Below are positions 55,293-64,000 of a DNA stretch of 64,000 bases, in pieces. Position 1 is the stretch's first letter; every line of letters begins with the position of its first letter. Position numbers and translations under genes: made by a program. Under the pieces are notes generated by a model. It was not told the origin of the DNA, searched no databases, and was given only the letters and a program-made list of their open reading frames with translations. The DNA comes from Furcasterigmium furcatum (taxonomy: Eukaryota; Ascomycota; Sordariomycetes; Glomerellales; Plectosphaerellaceae): NCBI GenBank assembly GCA_001599815.1, contig BCIA01000002.1, forward strand, positions 6,359,626 to 6,423,625, given 5' to 3'.

Positions 55293-57305
55293 TTAACAGC
55301 CCGACGGCACTGCGAAACCATTGACCCGCCCCCCCGTGCCGGAGCCACGGATGGCATTCTGACCAAACCCTCTCCTCGCGAAGCCCCTCCAGATGGCACA
55401 TCTATTCACCCCCCCGGTGAGGATCGCATCCGCCTCGATCAGCGCGTCTCGTGCCTGGAGATGGTTCGGGTTACAGGGCATGAGTGCCTCGCTGTCCAGG
55501 ACCAGCTTCAGCATCAGATATCGAGCGCCTTGTGGGACCCCATCCGGACCCAAAACTACTTGATTCACGTCCCCGATGCCGTAGGTATCCGCCAGATTCC
55601 AGAAGACATCATACAGCGTGGCCGCCCATACAGTGGCTAGGTCAAATCCGCCAGATACCACCAGGCTGTTCAATGACTGGAACGTCAGCGGGGTCGTCTC
55701 AAGGCTGGTCGAGATGTAGTGATGCCGGAGCCCGACCGCCTGTCCGGTTGCCCAGTCTGCGACAGTATAGTCCTTGCTGCGCGTGTCACCCTCCTTGACC
55801 CGCAGAAGCGTCGGTACGAAGTCGGAGTATCCCTCGTTCAGCGAGAGGGACTCCATGCTGGTACCGATGCAATTGGCGTTGGCCGGGCCGCCTATCAGGC
55901 GCACCGTCACCCCGTGCATGTACTCATGTATGAGCACGGTCGTATCGAAAACACTGTCGCGCGGAGGTGATCCAGGCCAGACACCCATCTGCATGCGAGG
56001 GCTGACGCCGTCGCGCGACACGGAGATCAAGGCGCTAGCACCTTGAACTTGGATGTTCAGCTGAAGCGGATCTCCTCCGGCTCCACCGTTGCCGTTGTTG
56101 TTGACCTGGAAGTTTCCGGCAGCTTCGTTGAACCCGAGAGCGTAGAGGATGTCATGGAATTTGTTGACCGTGTAGAACCCTTGAGCGGCAGATGCGTCCA
56201 CGTAGGATCGTGAGTCTGTCGTAGCGGGCGAGTAAGGATATGAGAATATCAACGACGGGGAGCTGGGAGGGCTGCCTCCCCATTGGATAGAGACCACTGC
56301 GTTGTTCCCACGAAGTGTCGTGTAGCTTTGGGAACCATCCGAGTGCCAGCCAAAGGGCGAGGAAGCCATATCTTCGGGGTTGGCGATGAGCCTTCGGGGC
56401 AGCTCTGTTGGGTTCCCGGTACCCCAAGGACTGCAGCTGGGTTAGACTTACTCGAAACAAGCTTGAAATGAAGGTAGGCAGCACTCACTAGGCCTCATAG
56501 CTCGCCGTGTGCGTATAGTCAACCACACCGACGATCTCTTCCCCTGAGATGGCATCGATGTAGGTAACAAGCCATTCTTCACCAACGTCGGTCTCAATCC
56601 TCCAAGTCAACAAAGCAGTTCCGTTGCGCTGGACGTAGGTCAACTTGGCCTGTGGCTCCGTAACAAAGCCTGTAATGCCTCGGAAGACATATGTCTCCGA
56701 TTCATCCGTGGATTCCGCAGTAGCGCCATCAACGCCAACATTAGGCAGATCCAGGAGTCCAACGGCACTTTGCAAGGCCAGCTGTGGCGTCGTGTGTACC
56801 CCACTCCTCTTGGAAAGTCTTGATCCTCCAGTTCCCTCCGTGTAAAAGGAATTGCCGAAAGACAAGATGGTCCCATCCCCCAAGATCTGTGGTCAGGATG
56901 TTTAGTGGCTGTTCAAGGACCAATTTGGAAGATGACACTACCCACATTGACATTGAAGCTGGCATCGTCGATGTCAATGCCATCGATGGTCTGCTGGAAG
57001 TAGACATGGGCAACGCCGTTGGTTCCGACGTAGGAACTGTCGACACGGAAAGTGGCTTCAGGGACTACTTCGCGGAGTTTCAGGGATGCGATCTCCACGT
57101 AGTCCACTGGCTGGTCTTGTTTGTAGGTGGGGAAACTTGAAACTTTGCCCGGAGGGATGTAGAGTGTGGTGTAGTTGACCGCTGTGGTGAAGCGGTCGTT
57201 GTCGAGCAGTGCCGCTCGCTTTCGCGTGCGCGAAAGGACAGGCCCTCGCGCAGGATGAGCCGAGGCGATGCTGGCAAGCCAGAGAAAGCTGCTCAGCAAC
57301 ACCAT
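55293..57305 (-). CDS. Fungalysin-type metallopeptidase (M36), 631 aa
   Basis: Three exons (57305-56946, 56886-56489, 56430-55293) give 631 residues, the usual pre-pro-enzyme length. A signal peptide (MVLLSSFLWLASIASA) precedes an FTP-type propeptide. The catalytic domain starts near the join YPWGTGNPTELP and contains FYTVNKFHDILYALGF, the zinc site HEYMHGVTVRL (HExxH) and the third ligand Glu in NEGYSDF. The C-terminus NGFAVPSGC is typical. Usual family motifs are HEYTH and GEGWSDF, so this is a slightly diverged member. Role: extracellular broad-specificity protease, often linked to saprotrophy or host tissue breakdown. The stop lies 70 bases from the HET relic. Confidence 0.94.
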
Positions 57306-58450
57306 ATTGCTAGGAGGGAGATTCGTAGGACAACCGTAATGACAAAATTGCAGATGGCGAGGGGGAAAAGCTCTCAACTCGCTTTAAGTCTTTTATCATC
57401 CAGTGTTCGACAACCAAACATCATCGCACGTCATGTTGGGATTCTTCGGCATTAATGCCTGGATTGGAAGGTGGGATGGCAAGGACGTGATTGTGATGCA
57501 TTGGCAGGATTGGAACAGGGGTCATCTGTAATTAACCTTCCTCAATGGTCACCAAGCCCGTCCAAGAATATCGAATGTCACCCCGAGTTTGATCCTTCAT
57601 GCAATATTTGCACGTGAAGTCGTGCTCGAGATTGGACGCTAACGTACACAATAGAACTGTTTGCAAACCTGTACCCGGAGACTCTGTAGCCTGGCCCTTA
57701 TTTCTTCATTATTCATTTGGCCTCCTGATGGCGATCCATGGGCGCCATGGCCATAACCGGATCATAGAAGCGTCTGTACAACGATCTACCTCACACTTGG
57801 AGAGTGTTTGTCCTAGCATAGGTTTGACTCACCTGGACTCGTCTGGGCTCGCCAGAGTCCGTGATCGCAGTCTTTATCCTCGGCCATTACACAATTTGAT
57901 CAGATACGAAAAGATTGCAATAATTCTTAGAGAATTCAATATTGGAGTCTAGCTCACATGGTCGCATATGTGCTCGTGTTCAAGAAAGAGGGATCCTCGG
58001 TTCCTGTATGATGTAGTAACTGAAAAGTTATCAGTTTCGGCAGTCTTGCATTCTCACACCCGGAACTGCAAGTGGTCTGACGTCGAATGGTTTCAATCAG
58101 CGGGTTGAGGTGTGACTGAATGGTCTTATGTCTACATCGCGCACCTTTCTAGAAAGTCATTAGCGACAAGCAAACTTGTCCCTCTCCACAGGAGAATGCG
58201 GGATACTGACAGGGTCTGTACTCCACTGTCATCATTAAACCACAAGGTCGCATCGCGGAGAGGGCTGTGCGACACATGTCAAGGAATTAATGAGTCTACC
58301 CGTCGATTCGGTCCACCATAAGCTGACTGCATTGCTATGAAGATGACTACTACATACTTAGCTTGTTGAGAGACCACAACGCCATAAATCACTCGGGTCG
58401 CCCCCTCCAAGGTCCTTTCCAACGTGCTTCGTTTGTCATCGCATCGCAGC
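57306..58450. promoter_or_regulatory. Divergent intergenic region, fungalysin and GMC oxidoreductase
   Basis: About 1.15 kb between divergent starts. No supported gene or repeat. Confidence 0.4.
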
Positions 58451-60228
58451 ATGTCGAGGCACTCGATGACTTGGGATTACCTTATCGTCGGTGGCGGCCT
58501 CGCCGGTACGGTGCTGGCCAGCAGGCTCAACGAGAAGCACCCCAAGGCCCAGATCCTTGTCATTGAAGCTGGTGAGAGCGCCCACGGTCGCGAGGACCTC
58601 AGTCTCGTCACGGCGACGAACCTTATCGGCGGTGACTTTGATTGGAACTACTCGTCCGCGCCGCAACCCGGCCTCGATGGGCGAGTCATCCAGAGTGCAG
58701 CTGGCAAGGGACTCGGCGGAGGGTCCATCATCAACACTTGTAAGTCACTTTGAGACCTTTCAACCAGCGATGAGCCAGTCACACGCCACTAACACGGCAC
58801 AGGCGGATGGATGAGAGGCCCCAAGTCTGATTACGACGATTGGGGCAACCTGGTCGGCGACAATCGATGGAGCTATGAGGGTCAGCTGCCGTACTTTAAG
58901 AAGACGGAAAGCTACTGGACGAAGCAGAGCGAGACGCAGGAGCAGCATGGCCACAGCGTTCCGATCAGGTGTGAAGTCCCGTCCGTGATGGGGCGGGAGT
59001 ACCCTCTCTGCCAGACGGTTCACGACGCCTACAATGCTGCAGGCATTGCGCCCCTGCCTGGCCTCGACTACAACGCCGGAAGCAATCTCGGCTTTGGCGA
59101 GATTTGCGAGAACCGCCATCAGGGCCGCCGCCAGATAGCATCCGACGTCTATCCTCTCGGGGGCGTCACCGTCTGGACCGGCACTCTTGTCAACCGCATC
59201 TTCCTCGATAACACCGAGCCAGGGTCTCCGGTTGCAAAGGGCGTTGTCCTCACGGACGGCCGCGAAATCCGCGCTCGTCGGACCATTGCCGCTGCAGGCG
59301 CCTATCGCACACCCCAGCTCCTGATGCTCTCAGGCATCGGCCCTGAAGCACAGCTTAAAGCCCACGGCATCGAACCCCGCGTCATCGCCGAAGACGTGGG
59401 CTGCAACCTCGTCGACCACGCCATGCTCATGACCTCCTGGAGGCTTCGCGAGTCCCACAGATCCGTGACGGTCGACTCGGGCAACACGGCCTTCTTCAAG
59501 CCGGAATACATCACCGGCCAACCGAACAATTTCATCGCCTTCCTGGACGTCCAGGACAAAGTTGGGTTGGCAAGCGCCATCAGCCGCGACGAGGGCGTGG
59601 CGCCAGGGAACGACCACCCTCTTCTCCGTGACAAGGCGTTCGTGGAGGCGCTCATCATCTACGTGAACATCAATCCTACCCTGCCCGAGGACTCGACGTA
59701 CCTAACAGCTGCCAATGTCGCGATCAACCCCACGGCAAGGGGAAATGTGACTCTCGCCACGTCCAATCCTCTTGACGCACCGGTCATCTCGCCCAACTTC
59801 CTGGGGACCGAAGTCGACAGGTTTGTCTGGCGAGATGCCCTGCGAAGAATGACGAGGATCATGCTTGCGGAAGACTCGCCACTCAGCCAGGCCGTGGAAG
59901 GAGAGGCCACTATTGAAGGGGTTACGCCTTTGAATTTCGAGGTTGCCGACGATGTTCTGGACGCACGGGTCCGGCAAGCTGCCATGTGAGTGTTGCTTTC
60001 CAATCTGCGAACCGTACCAATCGTACATGGCGGAACTGACTGTGCTGCAGAGGCACCTACCATCCGATGGGGACCTGCGCAATGGGCAAAGTTGTTGACA
60101 CTGAGTTACGCGTCAAGGGCGTTGAGGGCCTATGGGTAGTTGACGCGTCTGTGATCCCGGTGGCCCTGAATTCACATATTAAGGCCGCCGTATATGCCTT
60201 GGCCGAGCAAGCGGCGGACATTTTGTAA
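58451..60228 (+). CDS. GMC-family FAD oxidoreductase, 549 aa
   Basis: Three exons (58451-58739, 58803-59985, 60051-60228) give 549 residues. The N-terminal FAD motif is WDYLIVGGGLAGTVLASRL, then the GMC signature region AAGKGLGGGSIINTCGWMRG, signature 2 GAYRTPQLLMLSGIGP, and the C-terminal catalytic part GTYHPMGTCAMGKVV with its His, followed by SHIKAAVYALAEQAADIL. No signal peptide, so intracellular, unlike secreted aryl-alcohol or glucose oxidases. It oxidises an alcohol with FAD; substrate unknown. ATG at 58424 or 58466 are alternative starts; 58451 was chosen as the one nearest the FAD motif that leaves a normal leader. Confidence 0.93.
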
Positions 60229-60763
60229 CTAGGCCGCCTCAAGCGGTAGTCAGAGCCATCCCAGTACACCAGAAGATCAAGCGACGGAGGGGAGGTCTCG
60301 TCAACGACACATCACGCACGCCATGAACTGTGGGATCCAACGGCCGCCAGTCTTTCTGGCCATGGGATGCGAGGGCTCGGTACTCGGTCGAAGCCTGCCG
60401 GCCACTCGATGGCGTGATGAGTGATCCAATTTACCTGTCAAGCCTGGCTGGGACTCTCTCTAACCCAGACGGGCCTACCGACCGACTGCCGAGTCCCAGC
60501 GGCCGGAGCCCCACAATAAAACCCGGCCACCCGGCAGTCGGGCACCGGTAATTGTTCTACGGCGGCCATTCTACGGATGCCCTGTCTTAGCTCTCGATGG
60601 CATCATTCCAGGGTATGTAGAGCACTTGAAAACGGCAACTCTGTGGAGGCTGGCTGCAAGGTTCATAAGAGGTTCTTGGAGACCACCCGTCAGTCATCTC
60701 ACTCTGAAGGTCTTGACGAGTCAGCCCGAGTCAGTCAAGCAAGCTCTTCGTTTGATTCCCAAA
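60229..60763. other. Intergenic, GMC 3' end to GH3 promoter
   Basis: 535 bases with no supported feature. Confidence 0.3.
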
Positions 60764-63248
60764 ATGCGCTGGTCTCCCCTCTCTACCCTCGCCGAGGCGT
60801 GCCTCTTGCAGGCGGCCTTCGTGGCATCCCTCGCGCCCAGACAAGCGGGCGTTGCCCCCGTCCCGTATCAGAACCCCGAGCTGCTGCCCAGGGAGCGCGC
60901 CGAGGATCTCCTCCAGCGCATGACCTGGGAGGAGAAGATCGGGCAGCTGGGCGGTATCCGACGGGCAACTGGCCGGGCGGCAGGCGAGCTCACCTTCAAC
61001 AGGACGGCTTTTGAGAAGACCAGGGAGACGCAAAATGGCCAGATTGGTTTGTTTTCCATACCCTCCCCGAGTCGAAATCTTGCTGACGATTCTCAGGCTT
61101 CGGCCCTCAGTTCAACTGGGTGGAGGATGCCCTTCCCGTTCTTAACGGCCTGCGCGAGGAGCAGATCAATAGCTCGAGACTGGAGATCCCCTACGTCGTC
61201 ATCGCAGACTCCATCAACGGCATCTGGATTTCCGGGGGCACTCTCTTTCCTGGCACGCCATCCATGGCTGTGTCTTGGAACATCCCGCTTTTTGAGGAGG
61301 TCATTGGTGCTATCCGTGACGAGAACGTTGCCATTGGCGTGAACTGGGTGCTTTCCCCCGAAGTCGACCTTGCCAAGGACCCTCGTAACGGCAGGAATGG
61401 CGAAATGTAAGTCAAGCCACCTCCGAAGGATAGCTCTTCAAGAATGCGACATATTGACTGACTGGATCCAGGTATGGCGAGGACACTTACCTCACCGGCG
61501 AATTCGCTACCAGCTACATCAAAACCATGCAGGAGAAGCATGAAGATGGCTGGGTCAAGGTCGCCACGACCATCAAGCATTGGATTTACGGAACCGGCAG
61601 CGGCGGCGTCAACAGGGCCAGCATGTTCGGCGGCCTCAACCACATCCTCAACGACCTCGCCCTTCCGTACGTCAAAGCCATCTCAAAGGCAAAGCCCCTC
61701 GCTCTCATGGCCTCGTATTCGAGCGTCGACCGAGTTCCGCTCTCTATCAACAAGTACCTCCTCCAAGACGTCCTCCGCAACATCGTCGGCTTCGAGGGCA
61801 TGATCATGTCCGATGCCAACGCCATCGAGTACCTCTTCACTGAGTCTAAGGTCGCTCGATCTAAGTCAGACGCGGCGCTCAAAGCCCTTCGCGCCGGCCT
61901 CGAGCACGAGCTGCATCCCGGGGGCAACGGACTCTTCACCACCCTCATCGACAGCCAAGACGATCCCGAGATCGTCGACCTCGTGGACCAGTCCGTGCTG
62001 GCTTTCCTCCAGATCAAGTTCGCAACGGGCGTCTTTGATCGCCCCCCTCCCACTCTCGAAGATGCTAGGAAGGTCCTTCGAAAGGATGCCCATCTGGACC
62101 TGAGCCGCAACATCAGCCGCGAGTCCGTCGTCTTGCTGCAGAACGACGGTCTCCTGCCGCTCGACCGGGAGAGGGTCTCCAAGATCGCCGTGGTCGGACC
62201 GTACGCGGACATTATCAACGCCGGCATGTACGCGGCATGCAATGCCACCGACCCAAGGTACGGCGATAGCTTCCGCCGCAGCCTGGAGAAAGAACTTGGC
62301 AGCGATAATGTCCTCTACGTCCAGGGCACGTCGATTCTCCCGTCGAAGAGCTCCGATGATTCCGGCATCAAGGCAGCGGCAGCGGCGGCTCGCGAGGCCG
62401 GGCTCGCCGTCATCGTCCTCGGCTCGGGCCACGGCACCTTCGACCCGGCAACCATCAACAACGAACGCACCGACGGAGAGGGCTTCGCGCACGCGCAGCT
62501 CGGCTTCCCGGGCCAGCAGCAGCAGCTCCTCGACGCCGTCTTGGACACCGGCGTCCCGACGGTGCTGATCTTGAGCTCCGGGCAGACCTTCCTCCTCGGC
62601 CCCTCCACCAGGCGCGCCGGCGGGATCCTGCATTCCTGGCTCTCGGGAGAGTTCACCGGCGAAGCCCTCGTCGAGATCCTCTTCGGCCAGACGAACCCCA
62701 GCGGGAAGCTGACCGTGACCATCCCACAGGCCGACGGCGCGTTCCCCGTGGCATACGACTTCCTCTCCTCGGACGACGTGGGTGGCTTCGGCGCCGCGAC
62801 GCTGTACGACTGGCACTGGCCGCAGCTGACGCGGTCCTCGCCGCTGAGTTTCGGCTTCGGGCTCAGCTATACGACTTTCGAGATCGGCGACGCGAGCATC
62901 CGCAGTAGCATCGTGTCGGGCGGGGGGTGCGGCGGCAACACGACCGGCGTCGTCGTCGAGGTGTCGGTCGCCAACACCGGCGCCGTGGCCGGCAGGGAGG
63001 TGGTGCAGCTCTACTACAGGCCGGAGTACAGCGTCGTCGAGTTCCCGGTCAAGAAGCTCATCCGGTTCGCTAAGACGGACCTGCTGCAGCCGGGGGAGAC
63101 TAGGCAGGTGACGTTCGAGATCCCCAGGCGCGAGCTGGGATACTTCGTGGATGGAGAGTGGCACGTCGATGCAGGCGCGTTTTCATTCTGGGTTGGGAGC
63201 AGCTCGCGGAACGAGGATCTTCAGCTGTTGAACATTACTCTGTCCTGA
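60764..63248 (+). CDS. Glycoside hydrolase family 3 protein (beta-glucosidase-like), 789 aa
   Basis: Three exons (60764-61046, 61097-61406, 61472-63248) give 789 residues. A probable signal peptide (N-terminal 30 residues, cut near VASLAPRQ) precedes the GH3 TIM barrel: MTWEEKIGQLGG, ADSINGI, DPRNGRNGEMYGEDTYLTGE, KVATTIKHW and the nucleophile Asp in FEGMIMSDANAIEYL. The C-terminal sandwich domain has NISRESVVLLQNDGLLPL and SVTIP-like strands, and the fibronectin III-like domain ends the protein (FGFGLSYTTFEI, REVVQLYYRP). Ala follows the nucleophile where Trp or Tyr is usual, so specificity may differ from standard cellobiases. Expected extracellular. Confidence 0.93.
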
Positions 63249-63401
63249 ATGGAGATTCACATTTCGGTCTTCCTGCAATAGAAGAAAATGGGTATTTATA
63301 AGAATAGCAAGAGCCGTCGTAACGCAATCGTAACATTGTCGTAAAACCTCATTTAATGCTCCAGATCACCGTGAAATCCTACGCCAGATGTGTCGTCTAT
63401 C
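63249..63401. other. Convergent 3' region, GH3 and partial regulator
   Basis: Short gap between convergent stops; no further feature. Confidence 0.3.
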
Positions 63402-64000
63402 TCATGACGTGGGAACAGAGAGCCAGTCCCAGTCCTGGGCGCCGTACCATGACATGGGGAGGTAGAGAGATTCGGGACCGTCTTCCGGGTAGCCCGCCGC
63501 CGACTGGGAGTCCCAGCTGGGGATGTCCTCCTGTACGGATATTTCGGGGAAAAGTGCACTGCTATTTGGTGTGTCGTTTGAGGAGAGACTCACAGCCGAG
63601 TCGGTGCCTTCATGAACCGGCTGGTCCCTCTGGAGGGTCTCGGTTCGATCCGCTTCTGCGACGACAGTCTCATCCTGGTCGACGTCGTCGGCGTCGTCGT
63701 CGGAAAAGTCGGCGCGGCGCAATAAGCTGTGGATGGCGAGATGCTGCCGTATGCGAGCCGTAGATTCGAGCTGCGTCTGGCGGTCGCTTCGCTTCCCCGC
63801 CTGATGCTGCGGCGCGAGGGCGTCCGCGTGCCCCCTCCCTCGTTGTTGCTTCAGTTTCTGCTGCTCGGAGAAGGCGCTGATGGAGTTGGCGAGCTCCTCT
63901 ATGATGGGAGCGACAAGAGCGGAACTGGGGAAGAACCGCCGGAGGGCTGTAAGGCAGAGGTCGGCTCTACTGATCGCGAACTCGGGTGCAGGGCGGTCGG
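63402..64000 (-). CDS. C-terminal part of a probable fungal transcription factor (runs off the window)
   Basis: About 199 codons are open from the window edge to a TGA at 63402. The start lies beyond 64000. The visible part begins ISRADLCLTALRRFFPSSAL and has the helical end of a fungal TF regulatory domain, then a Gln/Arg-rich linker, an acidic stretch (ADFSDDDADDVDQDE) and a Trp-rich tail (SWYGAQDWDWLSVPTS). That pattern is typical of the C-terminus of Zn2Cys6 regulators. No DNA-binding domain is in view, so the class is inferred. Confidence 0.6.
   Translation of the reverse strand, partial: DRPAPEFAISRADLCLTALRRFFPSSALVAPIIEELANSISAFSEQQKLKQQRGRGHADALAPQHQAGKRSDRQTQLESTARIRQHLAIHSLLRRADFSDDDADDVDQDETVVAEADRTETLQRDQPVHEGTDSAVSLSSNDTPNSSALFPEISVQEDIPSWDSQSAAGYPEDGPESLYLPMSWYGAQDWDWLSVPTS

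Noticed and set aside
61866..63164. Open frame of 432 codons on the minus strand
   Set aside because: Antisense to the GH3 gene; composition is a GC-rich shadow.
1..64000. tRNA, rRNA, CRISPR, insertion sequences, intact transposons
   Set aside because: I looked for cloverleaf-like segments, terminal repeats and reverse transcriptase or transposase motifs and found none I could support by eye.

Overview
The window is nuclear DNA of a filamentous ascomycete (Pezizomycotina, most likely Sordariomycetes). Most genes carry short GT..AG introns of about 40-80 bases. The families are typical of these fungi: Zn2Cys6 and C2H2 regulators, a CFEM protein, BIM1-like copper protein, fungalysin, fungal NACHT-ankyrin and HET proteins, and F-box genes. 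Coordinates below come from reading frames joined across splice sites by eye; for each multi-exon model except the disrupted ones the summed exon length is divisible by three.

0-12 kb looks like one metabolic neighbourhood. A NodB/PuuE-like polysaccharide deacetylase homologue (-) is divergent from an amidase-signature enzyme (+). Then come a short-chain dehydrogenase (-), a C2H2 plus fungal_trans regulator (+) divergent from it, an Old Yellow Enzyme (+) and an AAAP amino-acid permease (-). Together they suggest uptake and conversion of an amide- or amino-acid-like compound under a local regulator (inference). 12.7-14 kb holds a decayed gene with SNF2-like traces. It is followed by an F-box gene and a second Old Yellow Enzyme.

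17-30 kb holds a fungal TF-like protein without a zinc finger, a single-pass Ser-rich membrane protein with a Cys-rich ectodomain, a CFEM protein with a transmembrane tail, an NAD(P)-binding epimerase-like protein, a Zn2Cys6 regulator and a secreted beta-lactamase-fold hydrolase. 30-32.3 kb has a kinase-like gene convergent with a broken aminoglycoside-phosphotransferase-like gene. 33-35.4 kb is the clearest housekeeping gene, the Doa1/PLAA ubiquitin-binding WD40 protein. A BIM1-like GPI copper protein follows, then 2.2 kb without genes.

39-50 kb holds an alpha/beta-hydrolase-NACHT-ankyrin (NLR-like) gene cut by an in-frame TAG, two F-box genes, a secreted type-B carboxylesterase with a one-base frameshift and an SRR1-domain protein. 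51-64 kb is rich in secreted proteins: a DUF6454-like protein, an unrecognised five-exon, 203-residue, eight-cysteine protein with a Kex2 site and an 86-base G/C homopolymer in an intron, a HET-domain relic, a fungalysin (M36), a GMC oxidoreductase, a GH3 glycosidase and the 3' end of a probable regulator running off the window.

The most interesting items are the cysteine-rich secreted protein hidden behind the homopolymer, the split NLR-like gene, the amidase/SDR/TF/OYE/permease neighbourhood, and several allorecognition-like genes in different stages of decay.
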